The notes: generated by a model from the sequence alone, not told the origin. A DNA stretch of 46,677 bases from Aquabacterium sp. (GCF_021768455.1 NZ_JAIZVX010000012.1:1-46677), one strand, 5' to 3'. Shown: positions 7,954 to 16,589, counted from the first letter of the stretch. Translations and numbers: made by a program.

Positions 7954-8877
7954 TCAGACTTCTGCGGTTTCGGGCGCGAGGCCCAGCGTCAGGCGCCCGG
8001 CCAGCATTTCTTCGGCAAACATTTCAGCGGTGCGCGCTGCGGCGGCGGTCATGATGTCGAGGTTGCCCGCGTACTTGGGCAGGTAGTCACCCAGACCTTC
8101 CACTTCCAGGAAAACCGACACCCGTTTGCCATCGAAAACGGGGCCATTGACCAGGCGGTAGCCCGGCACGTATTTCTGGACTTCCTTGATCATGGCCAGC
8201 ACGCTGGCCGTGATGGCAGCCTGATCGGGCTCGGTTTCGGTGAGGCAGTGCACGGTGTCACGCATGATCAGCGGCGGCTCGGCCGGGTTGACAATGATGA
8301 TGGCCTTGCCCCGTTTGGCGCCACCCACGCGCTCGACCGCCCCCGAGGTGGTGCGGGTGAACTCGTCGATGTTCTTTCGGGTGCCAGGGCCCACCGAGCG
8401 GCTGGACACGGTGGCCACGATCTCGCCATAAGCCACGGGCTGTACCCGGCTGACGGCATAGACCATGGGGATGGTGGCCTGGCCACCGCAGGTGACCATG
8501 TTGACGTTCATTTCGCCCTGACCCACGTGCGCCTTCAGGTTCACAGGCGGCACGCAATAGGGGCCGATGGCTGCAGGCGTCAGGTCGATCATGAGCGCAC
8601 CCTGTGCATTGACCTTGCGAGAATTTTCTGCATGCACATAAGCCGAGGTGGCATCGAAGACGATCTGCACGCCGTCGGCCTTCATGTGAGGCACCAGGCC
8701 ATCGACACCGTCAGCCGTGGTCTTCAGGCCCATTTCTCGGGCCCGCTTGAGGCCATCGGAGGCGGGGTCGATGCCCACCATCCACACGGGTTCCAGCACG
8801 GTGCTGCGCTGCAGCTTGGCCAGCAGGTCAGTGCCGATGTTGCCGGGCCCGATGAGGGCGCATTTGATTTTCTTCAT
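7954..8877 (-). CDS. dmpF: Acetaldehyde dehydrogenase (acylating)
   Basis: A 307-residue CoA-dependent enzyme that turns acetaldehyde into acetyl-CoA with NAD. The Rossmann motif [11 protein letters not shown] is at residues 9-19. The catalytic Cys lies in [12 protein letters not shown], near residue 132. [18 protein letters not shown] and [17 protein letters not shown] are family hallmarks. Length matches DmpF/BphJ. It is the partner of the aldolase gene directly downstream, so that toxic acetaldehyde is passed between active sites. There is a 54-bp gap to the tautomerase gene. Confidence 0.96.
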   Translation of the reverse strand: MKKIKCALIGPGNIGTDLLAKLQRSTVLEPVWMVGIDPASDGLKRAREMGLKTTADGVDGLVPHMKADGVQIVFDATSAYVHAENSRKVNAQGALMIDLTPAAIGPYCVPPVNLKAHVGQGEMNVNMVTCGGQATIPMVYAVSRVQPVAYGEIVATVSSRSVGPGTRKNIDEFTRTTSGAVERVGGAKRGKAIIIVNPAEPPLIMRDTVHCLTETEPDQAAITASVLAMIKEVQKYVPGYRLVNGPVFDGKRVSVFLEVEGLGDYLPKYAGNLDIMTAAAARTAEMFAEEMLAGRLTLGLAPETAEV

Positions 8878-8931
8878 GATGGCTTCTCGCTTGTGCTCGC
8901 TAGAGCTGGGTGGATGGCGTGGAGGCTGTGC

Positions 8932-9123
8932 TCAGCGCCCCAGGTCCTTGGCGGTCTGACCCGCGATGCCCCAGTTGGTTTTGGGCACTTCCTGGATCCA
9001 GACGCGGATGGCCTCTCGCGGTGCGCCGGTGGCCTCGACAAGGGCGCTGCTGACTTTTTCGATCACGGCGCGCTTTTGTTCTTCACTGCGGCCTTCGATC
9101 ATGAACACTTGGGCAAATGGCAT
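8932..9123 (-). CDS. dmpI: 4-oxalocrotonate tautomerase
   Basis: A 63-residue tautomerase, the usual size. After Met removal the catalytic base is Pro1 (PFAQVFMIEGRS). Arg11 and Arg39, which bind the dicarboxylate, are both in place. The position of the hydrophobic active-site Phe50 of classical 4-OT is Trp here (KTNWGIAG). The enzyme converts 2-hydroxymuconate (enol) to 2-oxo-3-hexenedioate, so it belongs to the dehydrogenase branch of meta cleavage. That branch needs a 2-hydroxymuconic semialdehyde dehydrogenase, which this cluster does not contain. Confidence 0.92.
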   Translation of the reverse strand: MPFAQVFMIEGRSEEQKRAVIEKVSSALVEATGAPREAIRVWIQEVPKTNWGIAGQTAKDLGR

Positions 9124-9147
9124 GGGTGGACTCCGGGTTGGTTGGGG

Positions 9148-9936
9148 TCAGACAAAGCGCAGGCCGGTGCTGCCCATGCCGTGAACGTGAAGGCTGATGT
9201 GGTCACCTGCTGCCACGGGAATCGCCTCGGTGATGCCGCCGGAGAGGATCAACGTGCCGGCAGGGATTTCCTGGCCGAGTTCTCCCAGGTGGTTGGCCAG
9301 CATGGCGATGGCGGTAGCGGGGTGCCCCAGCACGGCGGCACCGGCACCAAAGGCCACAGGCTCCCCGTTCTTCTCCATCACGATGCCCACGGTGCGCAGG
9401 TCGACCTGGTCGACGCGGGTGGGTTGTCCACCAATGACGAAACGGGCTGCCGAGGTGTTGTCAGCCACCACGCTTTTGAGGTCGAACTTGAAGTCGCGGT
9501 AGCGGCTGTCGATCACCTCGATGCCGGGGATGACGAAGTCGGTGGCTTCCAGCACTGCTGCGATGTGGCAGCCCGGACCTTTCAACGCCTTCTTGGTGAC
9601 GAAAGCGATTTCGGGCTCGACCCTGGGGTGGATCAGACCCTGAACGGGGCACTCCCCTCCGTGAGGCACGGCATAGTCGTCGGTCATGAAGCCAAACACG
9701 GGCGACGTCACGCCCATTTGCTTCATCTTGGCAGTGGAGGTGAGGCCGGCCTTGAGGCCGACCAGCTTGCGCCCACGTGCCAGCTTGCGCGCCAGGATGG
9801 CGGCCTGGATGGCGTATGCCTCCTGCCAGGTCAAGTCGGGGTAATCGTCGGTGATCTTGTGGGTTTCGCGGGCGTCGAGTTGGCAGGCTTCAAGGCGTTC
9901 GGCCAGTCCTTCAATGGTGTGAGCGGAAAGCGGCAT
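9148..9936 (-). CDS. dmpH: 2-oxo-3-hexenedioate (4-oxalocrotonate) decarboxylase
   Basis: A 262-residue member of the hydratase/decarboxylase (FAH-like) family. It is closest by eye to DmpH/XylI: HKITDDYPDLTWQEAYAIQ, GLKAGLTSTAKMKQMGV, EPEIAFV and VIDSRYRDFKFDLKSVVADN. It removes CO2 from 2-oxo-3-hexenedioate to give 2-hydroxypenta-2,4-dienoate and works in complex with the hydratase encoded just upstream. ATG 9936 is chosen because the family begins here; a 20-residue in-frame extension to 9996 would overlap the hydratase gene. Its paralogue 38 bp upstream differs throughout, so the two are not a recent tandem copy. Confidence 0.93.
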   Translation of the reverse strand: MPLSAHTIEGLAERLEACQLDARETHKITDDYPDLTWQEAYAIQAAILARKLARGRKLVGLKAGLTSTAKMKQMGVTSPVFGFMTDDYAVPHGGECPVQGLIHPRVEPEIAFVTKKALKGPGCHIAAVLEATDFVIPGIEVIDSRYRDFKFDLKSVVADNTSAARFVIGGQPTRVDQVDLRTVGIVMEKNGEPVAFGAGAAVLGHPATAIAMLANHLGELGQEIPAGTLILSGGITEAIPVAAGDHISLHVHGMGSTGLRFV

Positions 9937-9974
9937 GTTGGGCTCCGGTTCGGGTTGTATGGGGTGTGGAGGGG

Positions 9975-10766
9975 TCAGGCGAAGCGCACGGCACATTCGC
10001 CCATGCCGCCAATCGAGACGCGAAAGTGATCGCCAGACTGAGCAGGGAACATGGCGGCCAGCGCACCAGACAGCACCACCTCGCCGGCCTTGAGGCCGAT
10101 CCCCAATGCGCCCAGGGTGTTGGCCAGCCAGGCCACGGCGTTGAGTGGTGAGCCCAGGGCGGCAGCGCCAGAGCCTGTGGCCACGATCTCGCCGTTCTTC
10201 TCCAGCACCATGCCGGTGGTGTAGAGGTCAAGCCGGGTTGGGCTGATGGCCTGGCTTCCGAGGACGAAGACGCCACAGGACGCGTTGTCGGCCACGGTGT
10301 CGGCGATGCGGATCTTCCAGTCTCGGATGCGCGAATCCACGATCTCGAAGCAGGGCATCACGCACTCGGTGGCGGCCAGTACATCGGCCACCCCGATGCC
10401 TGGGCCCATCAGGTCACGCTTGAGCACGAAGGCGATTTCACCCTCGGCCTTGGGCTGAATCAGGGCTTGCAGGTCGACCGTGTCGCCCTGGTTGACGATC
10501 ATCGCGTCGGTCAGGTAGCCGAAGTCGGGTTGGTGGACGCCCAGCATGTTCATCACGGCACGCGAGGTGACGCCGATCTTCTTGCCAACGATGCGCTCGC
10601 CATCCTGCAGTCGCCGTTCGATCAGGCGCTGCTGTACACGGTAGGCCTGGTCGATCGTCATACCTGGGTAGCGTGCAGTGAGCGGATCGATGGGGATGGC
10701 CTCGCGCAAGGCGGTGTAGAGGGCGTCGCCAAGGGATTGGATGGGAAGGTCAGAGGTGGTGTGCAT
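9975..10766 (-). CDS. dmpE: 2-oxopent-4-enoate hydratase
   Basis: A 263-residue hydratase of the DmpE/XylJ/MhpD group. It adds water to 2-hydroxypenta-2,4-dienoate to form 4-hydroxy-2-oxovalerate, the substrate of the aldolase in this operon. Recognisable segments are ERIVGKKIGVTSRAVMNMLG, HQPDFGYLTDAM, QPKAEGEIAFVL and VDSRIRDWKIRIADTVADN, and the acidic metal ligands (EGE) are kept. The alignment by eye is nearly continuous with XylJ. It is preceded 13 bp upstream by the catechol 2,3-dioxygenase gene. Confidence 0.95.
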   Translation of the reverse strand: MHTTSDLPIQSLGDALYTALREAIPIDPLTARYPGMTIDQAYRVQQRLIERRLQDGERIVGKKIGVTSRAVMNMLGVHQPDFGYLTDAMIVNQGDTVDLQALIQPKAEGEIAFVLKRDLMGPGIGVADVLAATECVMPCFEIVDSRIRDWKIRIADTVADNASCGVFVLGSQAISPTRLDLYTTGMVLEKNGEIVATGSGAAALGSPLNAVAWLANTLGALGIGLKAGEVVLSGALAAMFPAQSGDHFRVSIGGMGECAVRFA

Positions 10767-10779
10767 GGTGTTCAGGTGA

Positions 10780-11706
10780 TCAGGTCACCACGGTGAGGAA
10801 GCGTTCATTGAGTTCACCGGTGTGGTAGAAAACGCCGCGACCCATCTGATCGGCGGTCCACACGGTGGGCTGCATGTCGGGGTAGAAGTCGTAGCCGCCG
10901 CAGAAGGTCTCGAAGCGGTTGCCAGAAGGGTCGAACGCATAGATCGTTGTGCCCTTGGTGATGCCGTGGCGCATCGGGCCTTCATCGATGAACACGCGGT
11001 GCATGCCCATCACATCGGCCGCCTTCAGCACCTGCTCCCAGGTGCCCAGCAGGAAGGAGAGGTGATGCAGCGTGTTGTCACGCTCGTCCCTGACGAAGGC
11101 GATGTCGTGCGCCTTGTTGGAACACGTGAGCCACACGGCCGCGTCGCTCTGGCCATCGTCCATCAGGATGCGCTCGGCCACCGAGAAACCCAGGACCTTT
11201 GTGAACAGATCCCGACTGCCGTCGATGTCAGCGCCGTGTATTTGCCAGTGATCGAGGCGAATAGGAGAGATACCGATGCGACCATCGATGATCACGTCGG
11301 GGTTGAGGTAGCCCATCTCGTTGCCCACGTCCTTCTTCTCGGCATAGAGCTCGAAGATGTGCCCGGTGGGCGACTCGAAACGCACGCGTTCGCCTGTTTC
11401 CAGCAGATCACCCGCTGGAATGCGCTCAGTGCGCACGCCGTGGGCCCGCAGGTCGGATTCGATCTGTTTGAGGGCGTGGGTGTCGCGCACCTTGAAGCCG
11501 TAGAAGTCCATGCCTGGCTTGTGTGCCTGACGCAAGATCAAGCTGTGGTGATCGCGTTCCTCCAGGCATTTGAAGTAAGCGCGGCCCGAAGCATCGCGGC
11601 CCATGAGCTTGAGGCCCATGACCTTGGTGTAGAACTGGATGGATGCCTCCAGGTCCAGTACGCGCAGTTGGCAGTGGCCAGGGCGGATGACGCCAGTGAG
11701 TGCCAT
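10780..11706 (-). CDS. dmpB: Catechol 2,3-dioxygenase (extradiol, type I)
   Basis: A 308-residue vicinal-oxygen-chelate enzyme of the XylE/DmpB type. It cleaves catechol next to the hydroxyls to give yellow 2-hydroxymuconic semialdehyde. The Fe(II) ligands are present in family context: His153 (RLDHWQIHG), His215 (TLHHLSFLL) and Glu266 (NRFETFCGG). The second-sphere His247 (MRHGITKG) and Tyr256 (TTIYAFDPSG) are also kept. It is the first gene of the six-gene meta operon. Its own promoter region (11707-11838) holds a BenM/CatM-type operator. No ring hydroxylase or ferredoxin (XylT/DmpQ) gene is beside it, so catechol must come from elsewhere. Confidence 0.95.
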   Translation of the reverse strand: MALTGVIRPGHCQLRVLDLEASIQFYTKVMGLKLMGRDASGRAYFKCLEERDHHSLILRQAHKPGMDFYGFKVRDTHALKQIESDLRAHGVRTERIPAGDLLETGERVRFESPTGHIFELYAEKKDVGNEMGYLNPDVIIDGRIGISPIRLDHWQIHGADIDGSRDLFTKVLGFSVAERILMDDGQSDAAVWLTCSNKAHDIAFVRDERDNTLHHLSFLLGTWEQVLKAADVMGMHRVFIDEGPMRHGITKGTTIYAFDPSGNRFETFCGGYDFYPDMQPTVWTADQMGRGVFYHTGELNERFLTVVT

Positions 11707-11790
11707 GTTTGTCTCCTCGATACGGTGGGTTGATCGGGTGGGACCGTCTTGTCGCGGCCTGATATGGATGATTCGCCGTTCGCTTCGCTT

Positions 11791-11804
11791 TGTCCAATAC
11801 CGTT
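11791..11804 (-). promoter_or_regulatory. Conserved element upstream of catechol 2,3-dioxygenase
   Basis: TGTCCAATACCGTT (plus strand) recurs with one mismatch at 16560-16573. It lies 85 bp before this gene's start codon; the other copy lies 88 bp before the start of the ABC substrate-binding gene, in the same orientation. Read on the minus strand it contains TTGGACA, a -35-like hexamer. It also holds ATAC followed by GTGG after 7 bp, which resembles a weaker second BenM/CatM half-site. Confidence 0.6.
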
Positions 11805-11817
11805 GTGGTGGGGCGCG

Positions 11818-11832
11818 ATACGGCTTGGGTAT
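11818..11832. promoter_or_regulatory. ATAC-N7-GTAT operator of the meta operon
   Basis: ATACGGCTTGGGTAT fits the ATAC-N7-GTAT consensus known for the LysR regulators BenM and CatM and contains the T-N11-A core. It lies 112 bp before the dioxygenase start and just after the livM stop. This suggests a separate inducible promoter for the catabolic operon, with the LysR protein at 16614-17540 as the likely ligand-responsive activator. Confidence 0.65.
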
Positions 11833-11838
11833 GGTGGC

Positions 11839-12885
11839 TCAGTGAGTGAGCTTCATGTGTGAATCGGTCGGCGCGCCCGTCACAACGGGTTCATCCGGTT
11901 TTGCCCACGTCAAGGTGCGCCGTGTGGGGAAGAAGGACAGCTCGAAGCGATCTGATAAGGCGCCCCACAAGCCGCGCTTGAACCAGATCGTGATCACGAT
12001 GGCCATGAGGCCCAGGCCCATCTGGTACCACGTGCCGTAGTCGGAAAAGAAGCGGTTGAGCAGCCAGTAGATGCTCGCGCCGAGCATGGGACCCTCCAAT
12101 TGCCCAATGCCACCGATCACCACGATGAAGATGGCAAAGGCCGTCCAGTTGACACTGAAGGCCGCATCGGGGCTGATGCGAAGGTTGGCCACAAAGTAGA
12201 GGGCGCCGGCCGCACCACAGCCCATGGCGGAAATCACGAAAACGCTGAGCTTCATCTTTTGTACGGCAATGCCTTGGCTCTCTGCCGCCATGGGGTTGTC
12301 TCGGATCGCCTGGAGCGCCAGCCCCTGCTTGCTGCGCAGGAAGGCGTAGACCCCGACGATGCAGGCAGTCACGCACAGCAGTGCGATCCAGAAGGTCAGG
12401 TTCTGACGGGTGGCCCGGTCGATGCCACGCAGAGAAGTGAGGCTGGTGCCGGAGCCTCCGCCCACCGACTGGATATTGGCGATGGTGAGTCGGAGGACTT
12501 CAGCGATCACCCAGGTGCCGATGGCGAAGTAGCCGCCCTGCAGTCTGAAGGCCACCCATGAAACGGGTACGGCCAAGACCGCAGCACATGCAGCAGCCAT
12601 GGGGATGGCCAGAAATGGGTTGATGCCCAACAGGTCTGCCAGGGTGAGCATGGCGTAGCCACCCAGGCCGAAAAAGGCCTGCTGTCCAACAGACACCATG
12701 CCGCCGTAACCCGCCAGCAGGTTCCACATCATCGCCAGGATGAAGAAGCAGGCCATCTCGGTGAATTCACGGAGCCAGGCGGTCTCGGCCCAGAAGGGCA
12801 GCGTGGCTGCAAAGACCAGCCAGGTTGCAAAGAGGCGCAGCGCAATGCGGCTGCTGCGGGTGTCGCGGATGACGGTGGGTTTCAT
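11839..12885 (-). CDS. livM: LIV-type ABC transporter permease (LivM)
   Basis: A 348-residue inner-membrane permease with about nine hydrophobic segments. The LivM signature regions are present: YGGMVSVGQQAFFGLGGYAML, the GGYFAIGTWVIAE stretch, the cytoplasmic AIRDNPMAAESQGI coupling segment, and VVIGGIGQLEGPMLGA. It pairs with the LivH permease encoded 6 bp upstream. Because it sits directly before a meta-cleavage operon, the imported substrate is more likely an aromatic acid than an amino acid. That is inference from context, as seen for HAAT-family aromatic importers. Confidence 0.92.
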   Translation of the reverse strand: MKPTVIRDTRSSRIALRLFATWLVFAATLPFWAETAWLREFTEMACFFILAMMWNLLAGYGGMVSVGQQAFFGLGGYAMLTLADLLGINPFLAIPMAAACAAVLAVPVSWVAFRLQGGYFAIGTWVIAEVLRLTIANIQSVGGGSGTSLTSLRGIDRATRQNLTFWIALLCVTACIVGVYAFLRSKQGLALQAIRDNPMAAESQGIAVQKMKLSVFVISAMGCGAAGALYFVANLRISPDAAFSVNWTAFAIFIVVIGGIGQLEGPMLGASIYWLLNRFFSDYGTWYQMGLGLMAIVITIWFKRGLWGALSDRFELSFFPTRRTLTWAKPDEPVVTGAPTDSHMKLTH

Positions 12886-12891
12886 GACGGC

Positions 12892-13749
12892 TCAGCCTTT
12901 GGTCTTGGGAAACAGTCCCTGTGGGCGCACGATCAGCACGGCCAGGAAAACAAGGTGGCCGAACCACATGCCCCAGCCTGGATCAAAGAACAAGCCAAGC
13001 TGCTGCGTCAGGCCCAGTACGAGTGCGCCCAGCAAGGTGCCCCAGAAGGAGCCCATGCCACCGATGATCACGGCTTCGAAGGCAAAGAGCAGCAGCATCG
13101 GTCCATCGCTGGGCGACACCGTTGTGCGAAGGGACTGAAACAGTCCGGCCACGGCGATCACGGAGAAGGCCAGCGCGGTGGCGATGGCGTAAACCCTGCT
13201 GGCGTCGAGCCCCATGGTCTGGGCGATCTCTGGGTCGTCCGATACGGCACGGAAGGCTCGACCAATCGCTGTGCGGCCAAACAGGCCCTGAAGCCCCGCC
13301 GTGCAGGCGATGGCGGTGCCGAAAATGAGGGCAGGAAGGAGGCCGATGCTCACGCCGCCCACGGACATGCTGCGGGTGCCCAGTCCTTCGATGATGAAAG
13401 CGCGTGGATCGGCCGAGAAGGCTTCCTGCAGGCCGTTCTGAACCACGATCGACAGTCCAAAGGTCACCACCAGTGAAGGCAGTGGGTCCTTGCCCAGGGT
13501 GCGGTTGAGAAGCCACCGCTGTAGGCCATAGCCGATCACGAATCCACCGGGCACCAGTGCCAGCGCGACCCAGATCGGGTTGCCTCCCAACCAGGGGGCC
13601 AGGGTGAGCGCACCAAAGGCTGCCATCACAATGAAGTCGCCCTGTGCGATGTTGGTCAGGCGCATGACGCCGAACATCACAGAGAGCCCCTGTGCAAACA
13701 GGGCATAGAGGCCGCCGAGCAGCAGGCCTTGTACGAGGGTATCCAACAT
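12892..13749 (-). CDS. livH: LIV-type ABC transporter permease (LivH)
   Basis: A 285-residue permease beginning MLDTLVQGLLLGGLYALFAQG, with the LivH hallmarks VMRLTNIAQGDFIVMAAF, AVSDDPEIAQTMGLD and IIGGMGSFWGTLLGA, and about eight membrane segments. The longer open frame to 14121 runs through the livF gene and is rejected. The start lies 2 bp after the livF stop, so these genes are tightly coupled. Confidence 0.92.
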   Translation of the reverse strand: MLDTLVQGLLLGGLYALFAQGLSVMFGVMRLTNIAQGDFIVMAAFGALTLAPWLGGNPIWVALALVPGGFVIGYGLQRWLLNRTLGKDPLPSLVVTFGLSIVVQNGLQEAFSADPRAFIIEGLGTRSMSVGGVSIGLLPALIFGTAIACTAGLQGLFGRTAIGRAFRAVSDDPEIAQTMGLDASRVYAIATALAFSVIAVAGLFQSLRTTVSPSDGPMLLLFAFEAVIIGGMGSFWGTLLGALVLGLTQQLGLFFDPGWGMWFGHLVFLAVLIVRPQGLFPKTKG

Positions 13750-13751
13750 GG

Positions 13752-14456
13752 TCACATCCCGAAATAGGCTTGGCTGATCTCTTCGCGGGTCAGGGCGTCG
13801 CTGCGCCCTTCGAGCGATACGCGGCCTTCCTGAAAGCAGTAAACACGGTGTGAGACCTGCTGCGCCAATCCCACGTCTTGCTCGACCACGACCACGCTCA
13901 TGCCTTCCGAGGTGATGGCTGGCATGGCCGCGTAGATGTCGCGGATCACGACGGGCGCCAGACCCAGAGAGAGCTCGTCGCACAGAAGCGCATCGGGGTT
14001 GCCCATGAGGGCGCGTCCGATGGCCACCAATTGCTGTTGGCCGCCTGACAGGGCGCCAGACGCGGTTTTGCGCTTTTCCTGCAGGATGGGGAACTGCCGG
14101 TAAAGGCGTTGCAGGTTCCATGGGCCTTTGCGCCTGGCAAAGGCGCCCATCAGCAGGTTTTCTTCGACGCTCAGGCTGGCGAACAGCCGGCGCCCTTCAG
14201 GCACCATGGCCAGCCCGCGGCGGACGATTTGGGCAGGGTGCAGGCCCCCGATGGCTTCCTCGCGCAGCGTGATGGCATCCCGATTCACGGGAACGAGGCC
14301 GGTCAGCGATTTGAGAAACGTGCTTTTGCCTGCGCCATTGGCGCCGATGATGGCCACCACTTCACCAGGATTGAGGTGAAAGTCGATGCCAAACAAGGTC
14401 TGGGCATCGCCATAGTGCGCTTTCAGGCCCTGTGTGCGGATCAATGTGTCGCTCAT
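13752..14456 (-). CDS. livF: LIV-type ABC transporter ATP-binding protein (LivF)
   Basis: A 234-residue ATPase with Walker A GANGAGKST, signature LSGGQQQL, Walker B ALLCDELSLGLAP and the switch His replaced by Gln in VVVVEQDVG, as is usual for LivF. The C-terminus SQAYFGM is typical. It energises import through LivHM together with LivG. Its start is 1 bp from the livG stop. Confidence 0.93.
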   Translation of the reverse strand: MSDTLIRTQGLKAHYGDAQTLFGIDFHLNPGEVVAIIGANGAGKSTFLKSLTGLVPVNRDAITLREEAIGGLHPAQIVRRGLAMVPEGRRLFASLSVEENLLMGAFARRKGPWNLQRLYRQFPILQEKRKTASGALSGGQQQLVAIGRALMGNPDALLCDELSLGLAPVVIRDIYAAMPAITSEGMSVVVVEQDVGLAQQVSHRVYCFQEGRVSLEGRSDALTREEISQAYFGM

Positions 14457-14457
14457 C

Positions 14458-15198
14458 TCATGCCTCCATGCCCATGTAGACGCGTCGCACCTCGTCGTCG
14501 TTCATCACGGCTTGGGGATGGCCCTCGGCCAACTTGGCGCCGAAGTTCACGACCAGCAGCCGATCGGCGATGGAGAGCAGCGCGTGCACCACGTGTTCGA
14601 TCCAAACCATCGATGTGCCTTCTGCCTTGATGCGGCGCAGTTCGTCCACCAGTTCCATGGCTTCGTGTTCCGTCAGCCCACCGGCGATTTCGTCGAGCAG
14701 CAAGAGGTCCGGACGGGTGGCCAGGGCGCGAGCCAGCTCCATGCGCTTGCGGTTGAGCAAGGTCAGGCCGCCGGCCGGCTTGTTGGCGTGAGCGGTGAGC
14801 CCGGTTTTTTCCAGCACTTCGGTTGCCGTGTGCCAGGCCTCGTTCTCCGACTCCTGGCCACCGAAACAGGCGGCAGTTACCAGGTTTTCGAAGACCGTCA
14901 TGTGGGCAAACGGCTGGGGCACTTGGTAACTGCGCCCGATGCCGGTCCGACAGCGTTGGTGAGGGGAGAGGTGGGTGATGTTCTGGCCCATGTATTCGAT
15001 GCGGCCTTGATCGGGGCGTACATCGCCAGAGATCAGGTTGAACAAGGTCGTCTTGCCGGCCCCATTGGGGCCGAGGATGCCCAACGTTTCCCCCTTGTGG
15101 ACGCTGAAGCTCATGTCATGGGTGACCTGCAGCGCGCCGTAGCGTTTGCTCACGCCATGCAGCAGCAGGATGGGTGTCGAGGTTGCGGTATTGGTCAT
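14458..15198 (-). CDS. livG: LIV-type ABC transporter ATP-binding protein (LivG)
   Basis: A 246-residue ATPase with Walker A GPNGAGKTT, the GIGRSYQVPQPFAHMTVFEN loop typical of LivG, Walker B DLLLLDEIAGGLT and H-loop IEHVVHAL. The signature region reads GGLTLLNRKRMELARAL, the relaxed form seen in LivG proteins. ATG 15198 is chosen; an in-frame extension to 15306 would overlap the substrate-binding gene and shows no family sequence. It lies 5 bp after the substrate-binding gene. Confidence 0.92.
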   Translation of the reverse strand: MTNTATSTPILLLHGVSKRYGALQVTHDMSFSVHKGETLGILGPNGAGKTTLFNLISGDVRPDQGRIEYMGQNITHLSPHQRCRTGIGRSYQVPQPFAHMTVFENLVTAACFGGQESENEAWHTATEVLEKTGLTAHANKPAGGLTLLNRKRMELARALATRPDLLLLDEIAGGLTEHEAMELVDELRRIKAEGTSMVWIEHVVHALLSIADRLLVVNFGAKLAEGHPQAVMNDDEVRRVYMGMEA

Positions 15199-15203
15199 GG
15201 TGC

Positions 15204-16472
15204 TCAGGCGTAGCGCAGCACATCGAGCTGTTCTTGCTGTGGCACGTTGGGTGCCAGGCTGTTGTCGACGATGCGCAACTCGAGGCTCTTGCCCGAGCGC
15301 TTCCATTGCCCGACCACCAACGGTGTTTTGCAGACGTTGGGGACCGGACCCTTCTTGAACTGGATGGGGCCCACGATGGTGGCGAGCTGCGTGCTCACGA
15401 TGGCATCGCGAATGGCTTCCGGGCTTCGGTCGGTAGCCCGCTTGAGCACGTCGATGGCGACATCAAACAAGGCCTGCTTGAAGCCCAGGGTGACGATCCA
15501 CGGACGACCTGTGGCCGCGGTGTAGGCCTGGGCCAACTGGCGCGAGCTCTGACCGGTGAGGCTGGACGAGAAGGGGTGCTCTGGGCTCCACATGAGCTCC
15601 ACCGTCAGGCCCTGAGCACGGTCGCCAAAGGCGCTGACAGCGGACGGGAACTCGGTGGCTTTGGCCACGGTCACGATCTTGGGTTTGAAGCCTTGTTGAC
15701 CTGACTGGTTCCAGAAGTTGGCGAAGTCTGGTGGGGGCAGCACCCCAGTGACGATCTCGACCTGGTTTTTCTTGAACTCGGCGATGAAGGCCGAGAAGTC
15801 GCTGACTGGGGTCTGCATGCGACCGCGGTCGATCACCTTGAAGCCTTTGGCGGCCAGGGCAGGGGGGAAGCCCAGTTTGCTGTCGCCCCAAGCATTGCCG
15901 TCTTCGTCATTCGGCCACAGGGCGCCCACGGTCTTGTTCGTGGCCGTGCGAGCCCACATGGCGGAGAAGGCGCCAACCACGTCTTCGAGGCCCCAGAAGA
16001 AGTGGTACGTCCACTCGAACCCTGTTTTTGGGTTGCCCTTGCGGCCAAAGAAGTAGGGCTGCCAGGGTGCGTCATTGGTGATGCACGGAACGCCGTTGAG
16101 TTCGCATTGATCTGCCACAGGGTTGGTGGTGGCAGGGGTGCCAGAGGCCACCACCAGGTCGACCTTGTCGCGCAAAATGAGCTCTGCCGCAGCCGAGCCG
16201 GCCTTGTTTGGGTTGGACTGGGAGTCTTTGTAAACGATGGCGACGGGGTATTTCTTTCCGCCGATCACAACGCCGCCGGAAACAGATTTCATCACCTGCT
16301 CGAGAATGAATTTGTCAGGTTCTGCGAAAACGGCCAGAGGGCCGGTTTGGGGGCTCACAAAACCTATTTTGATGGGTTTGCTGGTCTCAGCCAGGATCCA
16401 AGGGCTGAAAGCGCCCGCGCCTGCGGCGGGGAGGGCTTTCAGCAGCTTGCGGCGCGTGAAATTCGTGTTCAT
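15204..16472 (-). CDS. ABC transporter periplasmic substrate-binding protein (LIV/HAAT type)
   Basis: A 422-residue type I periplasmic binding protein. The N-terminus NFTRRKLLKALPAAGAGAF resembles a twin-arginine signal. The mature part starts IKIGFVSPQTGPLAVFAEPD, as in LivK-like proteins that bind amino acids or aromatic acids. It is the first gene of the transporter operon and is divergent from a BenM/CatM-like LysR gene. Ligand identity cannot be read from the sequence. Its place beside a catechol pathway and an aromatic-responsive regulator type points to an aromatic or hydroxy-aromatic acid. Confidence 0.88.
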   Translation of the reverse strand: MNTNFTRRKLLKALPAAGAGAFSPWILAETSKPIKIGFVSPQTGPLAVFAEPDKFILEQVMKSVSGGVVIGGKKYPVAIVYKDSQSNPNKAGSAAAELILRDKVDLVVASGTPATTNPVADQCELNGVPCITNDAPWQPYFFGRKGNPKTGFEWTYHFFWGLEDVVGAFSAMWARTATNKTVGALWPNDEDGNAWGDSKLGFPPALAAKGFKVIDRGRMQTPVSDFSAFIAEFKKNQVEIVTGVLPPPDFANFWNQSGQQGFKPKIVTVAKATEFPSAVSAFGDRAQGLTVELMWSPEHPFSSSLTGQSSRQLAQAYTAATGRPWIVTLGFKQALFDVAIDVLKRATDRSPEAIRDAIVSTQLATIVGPIQFKKGPVPNVCKTPLVVGQWKRSGKSLELRIVDNSLAPNVPQQEQLDVLRYA

Positions 16473-16559
16473 TTCTTTGTCTCCTCTTGTGCCTTGACGT
16501 ACAGTCAGGTGCGCCCTTCTTTGCGGCGCAGACGGATGTTCTCACCGCTGATTCAAAGG

Positions 16560-16573
16560 TGTCCAATATCGTT
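16560..16573 (-). promoter_or_regulatory. Conserved element upstream of the ABC transporter operon
   Basis: TGTCCAATATCGTT (plus strand) is the second copy of the 14-bp element at 11791-11804, with 13 of 14 bases identical. It lies 88 bp before the start codon of the substrate-binding gene and in the same orientation relative to it. It probably marks a shared promoter architecture for the transport and catabolic units. Confidence 0.6.
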
Positions 16574-16589
16574 TGGCTCTGTCTTTTCT

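Noticed and set aside
7123..10029. A 968-residue open frame on the plus strand across the meta-cleavage operon
   Set aside because: It runs antisense to four intact enzyme genes and translates to His/Gly-rich sequence without domains; such frames are expected in high-GC DNA.
9148..10766. Adjacent hydratase and decarboxylase genes as a recent tandem duplication
   Set aside because: They are paralogues, but each matches a different, long-separated subfamily (XylJ and XylI); the pairing is normal for meta operons.
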